A stretch of 64,000 bases of DNA. It comes from JAJRRL01 sp047404195. Lineage in GTDB: Bacteria > Pseudomonadota > Gammaproteobacteria > JAJRRL01. The position numbers and the translations under genes were made by a program. Below, piece after piece: positions 18,495 to 27,876 of this stretch. How positions within the stretch are numbered: position 1 is the first letter of the stretch; each line of letters starts with the position of its first letter. The DNA lies in NCBI GenBank assembly GCA_047404195.1, contig JBDOIU010000002.1, forward strand, positions 1 through 64,000, given 5' to 3'. The notes under the pieces were generated by a model, which saw only the letters and a list, made by a program, of their open reading frames with translations, did not search any database and was not told the origin of the DNA.

Positions 18495-19704
18495 AGTGCA
18501 TCCTCACATAAAGACGAGTGTAGAACATCCAGGCATACAACACCAAGATGATCATTAAGTAGGTGAATCTGATGAGCTCACGGACAATAATCAAGCGAGT
18601 GCGAAGCTTACCATCAAGATATTTTCGCATGACTGCCAATGATGGAATAAGTCGTTTGTTACCCATGGAGCTAATGAGCAGTGACTTTTCATCATCAGAG
18701 AACAAAATGAAATCCTCAAGTGATCGTGTCATGTTTTGCCCTTCACGGATTTGTCTAGAAAAATCTTGTAAGTGCTTTGCAAATGCAGAATGTCTCATGA
18801 CAAATGCTGCTTGTGCGAGTGCCGTATGTAAGTTAACGCCAGCAGTGATCTGCAATTCTAGATAGTAAAAAATGGCGGCAGACAGCTGGGTACGAACACC
18901 CTCTCCTATAATAGGTATTTTAAGCATGGCGCGTTGCCAGCGATGGAAAACAGGTCGGTAGAAGCGGATAAAACAAATGACGCCAGCGATGCCAGCAAAT
19001 ACAAATAAGTAGCGCCAGTGGGTAAATATCTCCCCTGAGAATAACTGATAGAATGTTTCCCAGAGATGGGGTGGCATGCGTTGGTCATATAAAAAAGATT
19101 TCCTGGCGTCTTCCATCCAGTTCTGGACATAAAAAATAAAGATAAACAGTGTTGTAACCATGGATAAAATAAACACCGATGTCATGCGAATAATGCTAAA
19201 AGTCAAATTCTGTTTCTTTTCTGAGACACCTGCAATCGCTAGAAAGGCATTTTTGAGTGTGTGGTTATCAGTACAGCCAGATAGCAATAGATTTTGCTCT
19301 TCACCAAGAAACCCAAATGCACCTTTGATGCTTTGCTGCAGTGAAAAACCAAGCACTAAATTTCCATGCAGGTTGGTGAGTGTTTTCAGTAGTAGCACAT
19401 TTTTCTCTACCGTCACCATGGATTCCACTGCTTTCTGCAATGAGCTGCCTGCCTCTATAATGTTTGATAGCTCTCTGAAGAAGATACCTTTAATATGACC
19501 AGATATGCGGTATCTTTTTTTTACTTTCAGGAGGTGTATCAGTATATATGCAATCCATTGATGTATTGGTTTCGCACTGGCGAGAGAGCGCTGTCGTACT
19601 TGCAATATGAATTTTAACGCCTTTAAGTCTTGGGCATAAAGCAGCCCCCGCTTTAATTTGCCACGACTATCATAGGACCTAAAATAATAAAGTTGCTGGA
19701 TCAT
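18484..19704 (-). CDS. mshG: MSHA-type inner-membrane platform protein (MshG/GspF family)
   Basis: This 406-residue polytopic protein is the inner-membrane platform on which type IV pilus and type II secretion machines assemble pseudopili. Two T2SF domains are visible: residues ~68-190 with FFRELSNIIEAGSSLQKAVE, and ~270-390 with FYYLELQITAGVNLHTALAQA, each followed by hydrophobic segments (near 165-190, 225-245 and 375-400). Length fits the family. Its start overlaps the mshE stop by 4 bases (ATGA), as expected for stoichiometric partners. MshG rather than GspF or PilC is chosen because of the surrounding mshI-J-K-L-M-N-E order. Confidence 0.87.
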   Translation of the reverse strand: MIQQLYYFRSYDSRGKLKRGLLYAQDLKALKFILQVRQRSLASAKPIHQWIAYILIHLLKVKKRYRISGHIKGIFFRELSNIIEAGSSLQKAVESMVTVEKNVLLLKTLTNLHGNLVLGFSLQQSIKGAFGFLGEEQNLLLSGCTDNHTLKNAFLAIAGVSEKKQNLTFSIIRMTSVFILSMVTTLFIFIFYVQNWMEDARKSFLYDQRMPPHLWETFYQLFSGEIFTHWRYLFVFAGIAGVICFIRFYRPVFHRWQRAMLKIPIIGEGVRTQLSAAIFYYLELQITAGVNLHTALAQAAFVMRHSAFAKHLQDFSRQIREGQNMTRSLEDFILFSDDEKSLLISSMGNKRLIPSLAVMRKYLDGKLRTRLIIVRELIRFTYLMIILVLYAWMFYTRLYVRMHYGY

Positions 19705-21383
19705 ATGTCACACACCAGTTTGATGAGTTCAGAGGGCGGTGAGTCACCTTTTATAACTGTGCGAGCCGCTTTGTCTTGTAGACGCTGGCCATGCGACATT
19801 TTGAGCGCAGTTTGTGTGAATTCAGCTGTTTGATTGGTCATGATGAGGTGTTGCAGCTCATCATTCAGGGTCAGGTACTCGCTGATCAGCGTGAGCCCCT
19901 CTATACCGGTGTGATTGCAGTGCGCGCAGCCTTGTGCAGTGTGCAATCGTGTCTTCTCAGGTATGATGCCAGAAAACAGAGACTTTTCTTCGGTGGTTTG
20001 TTCCCTTGGAGTTCGGCAATGTGTGCAGTTCAATTTAAGCAGCCGAGTCGCAACCACGACTTTCAGTGATGATGACAGCAAGAATGGGTTGACACCTAGA
20101 TCCAGTAGTCGTGTGACGGTTTTTGCTGCTGAAGGCGTATGTAATGTTGAGAAGACCAAAACACCGGTCATTGCGGCACGCAATGCCATGTTGGCTGATA
20201 CTTGATCCCGTATCTCACCAATCATCAGCACATCCGGGTTTTGTCGCAGCGAGCTGCGAATCACATCAGCAAAGTCTAGCCCAATGTCAGCATTCACTTG
20301 AACTTGATTGAGGTGCTCAAATGCAATTTCGACAGGGTCTTCAATCGAGATTATTTTTTTGGATTGGCTGTGAATGGATTTGAGAATGCTGTAAAGTAAC
20401 GTAGTTTTTCCGGAAGCGGTGGGTCCTGTCACTAACATCATACCGTGTTCATTTGTTAAGAATTGATTGATGATTGATTCAGTAGCGCTGTCATGAAGCA
20501 GTTTTTCCGGCTCAAGCAGCTTTTCGTTGCTGCGCAGTAAGCGCATGACGATTGAGAAGCCATGCAAGGTATATAGAACAGATACACGAATATTTACTGT
20601 TGTGCCACTATTTTTCACCCTGTGAGTCAGGCTGAGGTCTTGCGGGATATTTCTTTCTGCAATATCACCATCAGCAATGACAATAATGCGTTGCAATACC
20701 ATGGGGGATATGTCTTGTGGCAGCGGCATTTCATTTGACGACTCATGACCGAGCCGATAGTAGTAAATCAGCTTGCTGTCATTGGATTCGATATGGATAT
20801 CAGTGGCGCTGCACTGAATGGCGTCATCAATGATCATGTCAACGAGGTTGACAACTGAGGCGCTATTATGGCTTCTGTTGATTCCTTCGTTGATCGTGAG
20901 TGTTTGTTGTGGTTTGATGTAAATTTTAGTTGCTTTCTCAGCCAGGCCGGCTATTTGATGTGTTTTTCGATAATACAGATCGATGGCTTTTATGATTTCT
21001 GAAGTGTCTGCAAGAAATGCCCGAAATCTGATGGAGAGCGTGCTGTTAAGAAAATTTAGCATATCTGTATCGTATGGATTTTTACAGGCAATCAACAAAT
21101 AATCGTTATGCATACACATAGGAATCAGATTATAGCGACGACATGATTTTTCAGTGATATAGCTACAGAGCTCAGACTCGATTGAGTCAACATTGAAGTC
21201 TTCATTGTTTTCCCAATCCTGTAGGTAATGCGCTATGGTTTCCTTTTCAATGTGGTTTTGATTTTTCTTTGTGGATAGGTGCTCAAGAATAGATTGCTTT
21301 TCTGACGGTAGATCATCTATCAGTTCATCGCTCAGCGCGTTGATTTGTTGTAGATATTGCTTGAATGATAGCCGTTTGCTCAT
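19701..21383 (-). CDS. mshE: MSHA-type assembly ATPase (MshE/GspE family)
   Basis: This hexameric ATPase powers pilus extension or secretion from the cytoplasmic face. The 560 residues contain an N-terminal T2SSE_N-like domain (~75-140), Walker A GPTASGKT (320-327), an Asp box around IISIEDPVE, Walker B DVLMIGE (384-390), the LVFSTLHT His box and a four-cysteine zinc site (CTHC at 453-456, CAHC at 486-489). Canonical MshE has RLGxxL-type c-di-GMP motifs at the N-terminus; here the first 70 residues are acidic and I cannot see them, so c-di-GMP control may be lost. The gene overlaps its neighbours on both sides by 4 bases. Confidence 0.9.
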   Translation of the reverse strand: MSKRLSFKQYLQQINALSDELIDDLPSEKQSILEHLSTKKNQNHIEKETIAHYLQDWENNEDFNVDSIESELCSYITEKSCRRYNLIPMCMHNDYLLIACKNPYDTDMLNFLNSTLSIRFRAFLADTSEIIKAIDLYYRKTHQIAGLAEKATKIYIKPQQTLTINEGINRSHNSASVVNLVDMIIDDAIQCSATDIHIESNDSKLIYYYRLGHESSNEMPLPQDISPMVLQRIIVIADGDIAERNIPQDLSLTHRVKNSGTTVNIRVSVLYTLHGFSIVMRLLRSNEKLLEPEKLLHDSATESIINQFLTNEHGMMLVTGPTASGKTTLLYSILKSIHSQSKKIISIEDPVEIAFEHLNQVQVNADIGLDFADVIRSSLRQNPDVLMIGEIRDQVSANMALRAAMTGVLVFSTLHTPSAAKTVTRLLDLGVNPFLLSSSLKVVVATRLLKLNCTHCRTPREQTTEEKSLFSGIIPEKTRLHTAQGCAHCNHTGIEGLTLISEYLTLNDELQHLIMTNQTAEFTQTALKMSHGQRLQDKAARTVIKGDSPPSELIKLVCDI

Positions 21384-22459
21384 GCTTTTTCCTGTTGCAG
21401 AGAAGCAATCTTTTGCTTGAGAAAATAGCGGTATGGCGCGTGTGGTTTTGAGTGTGAAAATGCTTCCTCAAATGATTTAAGTGCCATGCTTTTGTTGCCG
21501 CCCGATAGGTAGCCAACACCCAAGCCCATCCACCATGAAGCCTGAGTTGAGTCAATAGAGACCAGCTGTTGATAGAGGGCAACACTATCTCTGTAATCAC
21601 TTTCCTGCAGGTAGGCGTATGCTAATAATGCATAGTATTCAGTGTTCTTTTGGATCGGAACGTGTCGTTCTTGCAGGAAATTGATGCCTTTGAGTATGTT
21701 GCCTTCTTTAATATAGAGGCGAGCAGTGATTGTGCGTAGTGGAATACTATTCGGTTTGTATCGACTGAGGTTTTTTAGCAGGCGTTCAGCGGCCACATAT
21801 TCGTTGCTTTCAGTCAAGTGATTGATGACGCCTTTGACCATTTTTTCCCAGTCTTGATTTCCTAGCAGTCTGTGGGTCAGAATTTGTAGTCTGCCATTAT
21901 CATTTGCATTCACTGCCTCTAGGGCTTGTTGGGTGATGGCTTGTGTGTCTCGCTGTACCAATAGATGATTCTTTTTTGGTTGAGGTTGTTGGTTGTTAGT
22001 GAATGCGGATTGGTCGCTGCTTGAGTTGGTATGGCTCTTGTTGGCTTGATACACCTGGCTAGGTAGGCTGGCGGCGCTGCTCATTGCTGGCTTTGGCGTG
22101 GCTGCTGTTAAAATGAATTTGTTTGGAAAAGGTTCAGCTGTCTTAGGATTTGTTGCTGGGCTGCTTGGCATGGGCTTTTCTGTTAGGGCCTCAGCTGTTG
22201 AAAGGCTCTTTGTAGGCTTGGTTGATATGACCTTTTGTGTTGGTGTTGTGTGTCGAGTCAACTTGATGACAATGGCTGTTCCAATACTGATGACTGAGAT
22301 GCATCCAACACCAACAAGCAGATATAGCGTGCGGCGTATCGAGCTTGTTCTGGTTGTCGTGCCTTGGCTCAGCTGTGCTGCGGCATCTGCGGACATGGTG
22401 CCCGATGATTGTTGTTGCTTTTTATCAAGTGCTTTGAGGGTGTCGTTAATAATGCTCAT
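21380..22459 (-). CDS. mshN: MshN-like TPR protein
   Basis: The N-terminus MSIINDTLKALDKK matches the conserved opening of MshN-type proteins. A single membrane anchor follows (~45-68, LYLLVGVGCISVISIGTAIVI), then a Ser/Thr/Pro-rich linker (~75-160), then tetratricopeptide-like helices (~215-355, including YYALLAYAYLQESDYRDSVALYQQL). The C-terminal part therefore faces the periplasm and probably organises the secretin or periplasmic ring. The gene overlaps mshE by 4 bases and starts 3 bases after mshM, so the three are co-translated. Confidence 0.82.
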   Translation of the reverse strand: MSIINDTLKALDKKQQQSSGTMSADAAAQLSQGTTTRTSSIRRTLYLLVGVGCISVISIGTAIVIKLTRHTTPTQKVISTKPTKSLSTAEALTEKPMPSSPATNPKTAEPFPNKFILTAATPKPAMSSAASLPSQVYQANKSHTNSSSDQSAFTNNQQPQPKKNHLLVQRDTQAITQQALEAVNANDNGRLQILTHRLLGNQDWEKMVKGVINHLTESNEYVAAERLLKNLSRYKPNSIPLRTITARLYIKEGNILKGINFLQERHVPIQKNTEYYALLAYAYLQESDYRDSVALYQQLVSIDSTQASWWMGLGVGYLSGGNKSMALKSFEEAFSHSKPHAPYRYFLKQKIASLQQEKA

Positions 22460-22462
22460 AAT

Positions 22463-23383
22463 CTATCCCAGTTGAAACAAGATGACGCATCCAGTAGCAC
22501 TTAACAATAAAAGTGCACCAAGACAGACCTTCAGCGCCATATGCGTTGTACGCTGTCTGAGTCGTAGGCTGCGAATCAGTAAGTGTGAGTCTTTAATGGC
22601 GCGTTTGATGTCCTGCTGCATGACCAGTTCACTGCCTCTACCACATGCGATCAGCATGGCCTTGTTGCATAGGATATTCAATATGCGTGGCACGCCACCA
22701 CCATATCTATTCAGGGTTCTCAGAGCGGCTTGGCTGAATAAATTACCATGTTGGTGCCCTGCTGCAATTAAGCGTCTGACCAAGTAGGGTTTGGTGTATT
22801 CACCCGGAAGAGAGTCAATGTGATAGCTGTAAACAATGCGCTGCAAAATTTGGCGCATATCTTTTGATTGCAGCCTCTCGTTCAGTTCTGACTGCCCAAC
22901 CAGTATAATATGAAGCAGTTTGCGAGAGTCAGTTTCTAGGTTAGTGAGCAACCTCAGCAGCTCCAATGATTCGTGTGTGAGTAAGTGTGCTTCGTCAATT
23001 AGCAGTACAACCTTTTTTCCAGCCTCATGCTGGACTAATAGTTGGTCACTTAGAGCTTGTATGAGCGCAAATCGACTGGCATCATCGGCGAGCGTTATGC
23101 CCAAGTCTTTACCAATTGCGCGTAAGATATCTTCGCCAGACATGCAGGGGTTAAAAATGTAGCAACTGACATAAGTCTCAGGCAAAGTATCCAGTAGTTT
23201 ACGACAAAGCAGTGTTTTGCCCACACCAACGTCCCCTGTGATTTTCATGAGGCACTCGCCCTGCTCGAGTCCATAATTGAGGAGGTTGATAGCAGCCTGA
23301 TGTTGTGGTAAATCGCAATACATATTAAGGCTGGGCGTTAATGAGAACGGGTTTTGTAGCAGCTGAAAATGTTGTAAGTACAT
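22463..23383 (-). CDS. mshM: MshM-like AAA ATPase (ExeA/GspA family)
   Basis: The protein begins MYLQHFQLLQNPFSLTP, the typical opening of ExeA/MshM ATPases. Walker A is GDVGVGKT (~50-57) and Walker B is VVLLIDEAHLL (~125-135), with sensor motif LHIILVGQSELNERL. A C-terminal membrane segment (VCLGALLLLSATGCVILF) ends the chain. In the related ExeAB pair this protein uses ATP to help secretin assembly through peptidoglycan. An upstream in-frame ATG exists at 23413, but GGAG lies 5 bases before the ATG at 23383, which fits the family start better, giving 306 residues. Confidence 0.85.
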   Translation of the reverse strand: MYLQHFQLLQNPFSLTPSLNMYCDLPQHQAAINLLNYGLEQGECLMKITGDVGVGKTLLCRKLLDTLPETYVSCYIFNPCMSGEDILRAIGKDLGITLADDASRFALIQALSDQLLVQHEAGKKVVLLIDEAHLLTHESLELLRLLTNLETDSRKLLHIILVGQSELNERLQSKDMRQILQRIVYSYHIDSLPGEYTKPYLVRRLIAAGHQHGNLFSQAALRTLNRYGGGVPRILNILCNKAMLIACGRGSELVMQQDIKRAIKDSHLLIRSLRLRQRTTHMALKVCLGALLLLSATGCVILFQLG

Positions 23384-23418
23384 AAATGCTCCATCATTTG
23401 TTGTCGTAAACAAGCTTG

Positions 23419-25035
23419 CTAAAAATCATTGCGACCGGATAGTTGGTGTCGCGTTTTATCAAGTTCTGTCACCCAACCCTTGTCATCGATGATTGTTGGG
23501 CGCAGTAAAATGAATAGCTCTACTTTATCATAGCTATCTGAGCGGTGACTATTCCAGGCATGCCGCTCCATTCCAGGCACTTTGTTGCGTTGAAGCATAC
23601 TTTTATCTGAAATCAGGCCACCGATGACAATAATTTGACCACTGCGGGCGCGTACAATTGTATCAGTTTCACGAATGCTGGTTTTGGGGAGCTCGAGCGA
23701 CTCATTATTGCCGGAAGTTGTGACAACGGGTGTAATAGAGCTGATAATCGGATGGATATGCAGGGTAATGTTGTCATTCAGATCGACTTGCGGTGTGACA
23801 TCAAGCGCTATACCTGAGAAGAATGACTGCAAATTGTTCGATACGGTAGGTGTAGTATTGAGGCTGCCTGACTCAATAAAGGAGGTTGTAGTGCCCATAG
23901 AAAAGTATTGGTCATCGCCCACCTTGATGAGCGCCTTTTGGTTATTAAGCGTCGATACACGTGGGCTTGATAGCAGCGCAACCTTACCAACAGAAGACAG
24001 TGTGTCTAGAATGGCTGAGAAGCTTGTCGTGCTGGTAGTACTAGAGGTTTTGTTGTAGCCAGCAGCAGAGCTACTTGAGTTATTTGACCAGTCAAAGTAG
24101 GGCAATCCAAGGCGGCGTAGTCCAAACTCTTGCTTTTGTGTCATATTCACTTCTATGAAGCGAGCATCAATAACAACTTGCTTGGAGTTGATAGCATGTA
24201 GGGAGCGTAAATACGCTTCCACCAATTTTTGCTTCCTGCGGCTAGCGCGTACGACTACTAAACCGTTGGCTTTGTTGACGGTGACAGAGCGGCCGTGCAT
24301 GCTTTTCTTGTTAGAGGCATCTTCTCCGTCTGGCCGAATAATGTTCTCAATTGCTGTGGTAATTTCTTGCCAATAATCCTCAATACCAAACGTTGTTGTG
24401 ATTTCGCTGCTGCTTGATGCCTCACTTGAGCTTGAAGAGCCTGTCGTGTTTGATGAGCTACTGCTGGTACTATCATTATCACGAGAATGCTGTAAGTCAT
24501 TGATATTCATACTGCTTTTTCCGGAGCGAGTCATTGATAGCCAGTCTATAGTATAAATGCGTGTGAGCAGACGTTCTTGCATAACTTTGAAGCCAAAGTC
24601 CTTGTTCTCAATGCGAAAGCCGTAACTGTCAGTGAGTGCGTGCAGTACTTCGGGCAAGGTGATTTGTTTCAAATTAAGGGTGATTACCCCGGTGATATCT
24701 GGTGAAACCACCATATTGACGTTGTCTAAGCTGGCTAAATAAGAAAAGAATTGTTTGGCGGGCATTTTATTCACACTGAGATTAAAGCGGCGCCAGTGGT
24801 GTTGTTTGGTTTGAGTTGGGGATGCAGACAGCGCCTGAGAGACAACCTCAGGCAATGAGGCAGTGACTTGGTTTGCTAACTTAGCATCATGGGTTGCGGC
24901 GGCCAATGTGATGTTTTTCGCGTCTTTGATGATGTCAGCGTGTCTTTGAGACATTTCTGTGCCATTACACGCTTGCAGCGATAACAGCGCGCAAACTGTG
25001 CAGTGGGTAAGCAATGTGCGAAATAATGTGGGCAT
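23419..25035 (-). CDS. mshL: MSHA-type outer-membrane secretin (MshL)
   Basis: The secretin forms the outer-membrane gate for the pilus or substrate. A lipoprotein signal (LLSLQAC, lipidated Cys near residue 23 from this start) is followed by secretin N domains (FFSYLASLDNVNMVVSPDITGVITLNL), a Ser-rich low-complexity loop (~190-215 of the longer frame) and the C-terminal secretin domain (VALLSSPRVSTLNNQKALIKVG, then IIVIGGLISD). The usually conserved VPGLGxIPxLGxLF turn instead reads VPGMERHAWNSHRS; the shifted frame of the same bases encodes M-P-G-I, pointing to compensating indels around 23548-23562. AAAGGA favours the ATG at 25035 over that at 25053. Confidence 0.88.
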   Translation of the reverse strand: MPTLFRTLLTHCTVCALLSLQACNGTEMSQRHADIIKDAKNITLAAATHDAKLANQVTASLPEVVSQALSASPTQTKQHHWRRFNLSVNKMPAKQFFSYLASLDNVNMVVSPDITGVITLNLKQITLPEVLHALTDSYGFRIENKDFGFKVMQERLLTRIYTIDWLSMTRSGKSSMNINDLQHSRDNDSTSSSSSNTTGSSSSSEASSSSEITTTFGIEDYWQEITTAIENIIRPDGEDASNKKSMHGRSVTVNKANGLVVVRASRRKQKLVEAYLRSLHAINSKQVVIDARFIEVNMTQKQEFGLRRLGLPYFDWSNNSSSSAAGYNKTSSTTSTTSFSAILDTLSSVGKVALLSSPRVSTLNNQKALIKVGDDQYFSMGTTTSFIESGSLNTTPTVSNNLQSFFSGIALDVTPQVDLNDNITLHIHPIISSITPVVTTSGNNESLELPKTSIRETDTIVRARSGQIIVIGGLISDKSMLQRNKVPGMERHAWNSHRSDSYDKVELFILLRPTIIDDKGWVTELDKTRHQLSGRNDF

Positions 25036-25062
25036 TGACGGGGTCCTTTCCATGGTGCATTT

Positions 25063-25518
25063 TCATTTTAGCGAAATAGTGTGCTGTTTAAAACCTGAAA
25101 TATGTAATGTGACTCTATTTTGACCGTCCTCAAGCACAACTGTATGGGGCGTGATCTCAATAACCTCTAATAAACCAACATAGTCACCTTTCCGGACCTT
25201 TTTTTTGCCGATCACTGCCCAGTATTCGTCATCAACTTGAATAATCATGGTTAAGAGTTGGGCGGAGGTTTCCCCAGGTTTATACGGGTCGCGCTGGTCT
25301 GGTGATATTTGGTTCAGTACTTTTTGCTCTAAGGGGGATAATATATTGTCGCTTGCCGGGTAGCTGCCAATTGTTTCAATGGTGTCAAACGGTCTTGCCG
25401 TTGGGTCAAAGTGCAGCGTATCTTCTGCTGATTTGTTTTGCTGGTTGGCAAAGGAGGCTGTTGAGAGCAAGCCAAATATGATGATGTATAGCATTGGTCG
25501 CAGTGAGAGGCGCTTCAT
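25063..25518 (-). CDS. mshK: MshK-like periplasmic pilotin/PilP-like protein
   Basis: A 151-residue exported protein with a signal peptide (MLYIIIFGLLSTASFA). The mature part has a proline-rich linker (~40-85, including DQRDPYKPGE) and a C-terminal beta-rich domain with VIGKKKVRKGDYVGLLEVIEI and LHISG, like the homology-region domain of MshK, PilP and GspC. In those systems it connects the inner-membrane subcomplex to the secretin. AAGGAG precedes the ATG, and the start overlaps the mshJ stop by 4 bases. The family is assigned from domain style and operon position. Confidence 0.72.
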   Translation of the reverse strand: MKRLSLRPMLYIIIFGLLSTASFANQQNKSAEDTLHFDPTARPFDTIETIGSYPASDNILSPLEQKVLNQISPDQRDPYKPGETSAQLLTMIIQVDDEYWAVIGKKKVRKGDYVGLLEVIEITPHTVVLEDGQNRVTLHISGFKQHTISLK

Positions 25519-26150
25519 TTTGACGGCTCCTTAGCTTCGGTTGTGAAGTACTGGAACTTCATCAAAAGAGATGCTGTTGGAAACTGATTAACAGAGATTT
25601 CTGTTTTATTGAGCAAGATGGCGCGATGTTGTTTTAGGAAGTCTTGCATGAATGATAATAGTTGACGATATTGGCCCATTACTTTGAGCGTGTAATCATG
25701 CATGGTGAACTGCTGGTTAGGTAGGCGAGTAACCCATGGCCGTGTTGGGTCTGAGGCTGGCTTAGCTTTTTTCTTTTTTGGCACTCGGCGGTTGCTGCGA
25801 ATGCGGCGAATTCGTCTCTTTTTCTTAACAGGTTCTGCTTGGTTTAAGGCAACAAGGCGTACCCCTGGGTGTTGCTCAAGAAGGGCAATAATACTTAAAT
25901 GGATACGAGCTTTTTCCAGCAGTAGTTGCTGCGTTAATAAAGATGTATTGCCAGCGTCTCTGGCATGTTGAATGAGTTGAATGGCATGGCGTTGTTTCGA
26001 CAGTGAGTTGTTCAACTCATTTTGTTGGCTGGATAGCTGCATTGATGCAAATAAGCAGGAAAGCGCGAGTATCAGTAATAAGCATAATTGTATGATCTTC
26101 CCACTTAGGGGAATTTTTTTTCGTTGAAATAGTGATTGATAATGATTCAT
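25515..26150 (-). CDS. mshJ: MshJ-like inner-membrane protein (PilO type)
   Basis: The 211-residue product has one N-terminal membrane anchor (~20-38, IIQLCLLLILALSCLFASM), a coiled-coil-like periplasmic stretch (~40-95) and a C-terminal ferredoxin-like PilO/GspM-type domain (~150-205, FTMHDYTLKVMGQYRQLLSFMQDFL). Between these lies a very basic insertion (~108-133, KKKRRIRRIRSNRR), which is not usual in the family and could contact lipids, peptidoglycan or a partner. It should form a heterodimer with the PilN-like part of MshI, the gene just upstream. AAGG precedes the ATG. Confidence 0.75.
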   Translation of the reverse strand: MNHYQSLFQRKKIPLSGKIIQLCLLLILALSCLFASMQLSSQQNELNNSLSKQRHAIQLIQHARDAGNTSLLTQQLLLEKARIHLSIIALLEQHPGVRLVALNQAEPVKKKRRIRRIRSNRRVPKKKKAKPASDPTRPWVTRLPNQQFTMHDYTLKVMGQYRQLLSFMQDFLKQHRAILLNKTEISVNQFPTASLLMKFQYFTTEAKEPSK

Positions 26151-26154
26151 CTGT

Positions 26155-27687
26155 TTACCTTATTAAGATCGCGATTTGAAACGACAGAACTTTTGTGGTT
26201 ATCAATTGGTCGCTGTCTTCACCTGCTTGCTCGTTTAAAAGTTGCTGCAGCTTTTGTTGACGGCGGCTGTAGGTACGATCTAATCGTGTGAGCAGAGAGC
26301 GCTGTAAGCGTTTGATTTCATTGTTTCTGCGTTGTTTTTTCTTGCCTTGGCTGATTGTTTGGCCTGCTTGGTACGATTTATTAGCAAATGTTTTCAGTGA
26401 TACTTCTCTGGCGCCAGGGGCTTTCTTGAGCCATTTAATATAAGCAAGTATAAACTTAATATTGCGTGACTCCCCCTCCAGTTGCATTTTTTTTCGATCG
26501 ACACTGATTTTTGTCAGCCACAGGCCAGGGAAGTTTTGACTGCTCAGCCATAGGAGCAGCTTGGTATGTGTGTGTTGCTGTTTTAAGAACTTTTGACTGA
26601 GAATACCAATAACTTTCTGTTGAGTATGTTTTGAGTCTAATGAATTGAGCATGGTAGTTCGTGAAGCCCTGCTTGCTTTGATTTTCTGTTGAAGAGAGCC
26701 AATCTCAATGGTTTTGAAGGTGCACAATGCAAGCAAAGCTGCTGCTATAGCTGTTGTTGTAGCGCATGACCAATGTAGTGTTCTAAAGCAATTTTGGCGT
26801 GTAAAGGTTGTTTTTTCAGCTAGTAGCAGCTCACCATGAGTTGTTTGCTGTTGTGAGCCAGTTGCAGCCAATGCGCACCAAATATGATGGGGTTGTGGGT
26901 CAGCCTTTTCCTGTGCTTTCTGGTTGAGCGCATTGACTTGACATTGATTTGGCGTTATCGCCGTGGCATCCAGCAGTAACTGCTGCCATGGTTGAGCCAG
27001 ATTGTGTTCAGTGCAGAGAATTGTAAATTGTGCCTGAGCTAAAATTTGTTGATACTGCTGACATATTTGTAGTACAGCACCACGTTGTAGCGGGTGTAGC
27101 ACGTTGCTGTCTAAAGTTTCTCGAGGCAGGCCATGAATACCAATGATTTTATTTGCATGACAGACAACAATGCGCGGCATGAAATCGTCTAGTACGATGA
27201 AAAAGCTGGCATCAATTTCCTCCATGTGTATCAGTTGTGGGAGCACACCTTCTGCAAATTGAATATTTGAAATAGATGATGGAAGCTGTGGGTTGAGCTG
27301 AGAAATTTGTGTATTGATGTCTGCCTGTATTGCTAGGCATACTGTTATATGGCACTCGTTGTCTGTCTCATGGATGGAGTAGAGGTAAAAGCATGTTTCT
27401 AGAGGTTGATCGATTAAATCAAGGAGTTGCATATCGATATGATCTTGCAGAACGCGCTTACTGAGGCCTGTCGGTGCCTTGATACTGAGAATTTGGTATT
27501 GTTCTGGTGCTAAAACCAGTGTTATAGCTGTTTTTTCAGGCAGTGCGGTTACTGGCTGACCACAATCTACATAACCCATTGAAAATTCATTGTTTTTCTT
27601 CGGTTGTGCCCAATAAAGCGCATTATTACGCAGCATGATATAGGCTCGTTTCGGGCGTTTTCTGCGCCATTTGAAAAGGTTGTGCAT
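26155..27687 (-). CDS. mshI: MshI-like biogenesis protein (PilM-PilN type)
   Basis: The 510-residue protein combines a cytoplasmic actin-like PilM-type region (~1-290, starting KRAYIMLRNNALYWAQPKK) with one membrane segment (~307-325, ATTTAIAAALLALCTF) and a PilN-like periplasmic part (coiled coil from GSLQQKIKASRAS, then LWLTKISVDRKKMQLEGESRNI). Such fusions are typical of MshI and GspL. It is the first gene of the minus-strand operon and divergent from the secreted family A array. The frame extends upstream to 27834, but those residues look unlike the family; ATG at 27687, opening MHNLFKWRRKRPKRA, is preferred although its ribosome binding site is weak (CTGAG). Confidence 0.8.
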   Translation of the reverse strand: MHNLFKWRRKRPKRAYIMLRNNALYWAQPKKNNEFSMGYVDCGQPVTALPEKTAITLVLAPEQYQILSIKAPTGLSKRVLQDHIDMQLLDLIDQPLETCFYLYSIHETDNECHITVCLAIQADINTQISQLNPQLPSSISNIQFAEGVLPQLIHMEEIDASFFIVLDDFMPRIVVCHANKIIGIHGLPRETLDSNVLHPLQRGAVLQICQQYQQILAQAQFTILCTEHNLAQPWQQLLLDATAITPNQCQVNALNQKAQEKADPQPHHIWCALAATGSQQQTTHGELLLAEKTTFTRQNCFRTLHWSCATTTAIAAALLALCTFKTIEIGSLQQKIKASRASRTTMLNSLDSKHTQQKVIGILSQKFLKQQHTHTKLLLWLSSQNFPGLWLTKISVDRKKMQLEGESRNIKFILAYIKWLKKAPGAREVSLKTFANKSYQAGQTISQGKKKQRRNNEIKRLQRSLLTRLDRTYSRRQQKLQQLLNEQAGEDSDQLITTKVLSFQIAILIR

Positions 27688-27813
27688 GGTTAAGCTCAGC
27701 AAAAAACGATGATAACTCATAACATTATGGCATATTGACATAAAAAGAACCAATATTGCACACCTTTGCTTCCTTTGCAATGCATTTGTGTGGAAATAAT
27801 GAACACATCTGTC

Positions 27814-27819
27814 TATAAT
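27814..27819 (+). promoter_or_regulatory. Conserved -10 element, family A gene 1
   Basis: GTCTATAAT with C at position -13 is identical to the elements before most later family A genes. There is no clear -35 box, a pattern typical of sigma-S-preferred promoters. Confidence 0.55.
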
Positions 27820-27876
27820 GAGGAATAAGGACAAAGTGATAATGGACTATTAAACCATACGTATGGGGAGTGTGTT

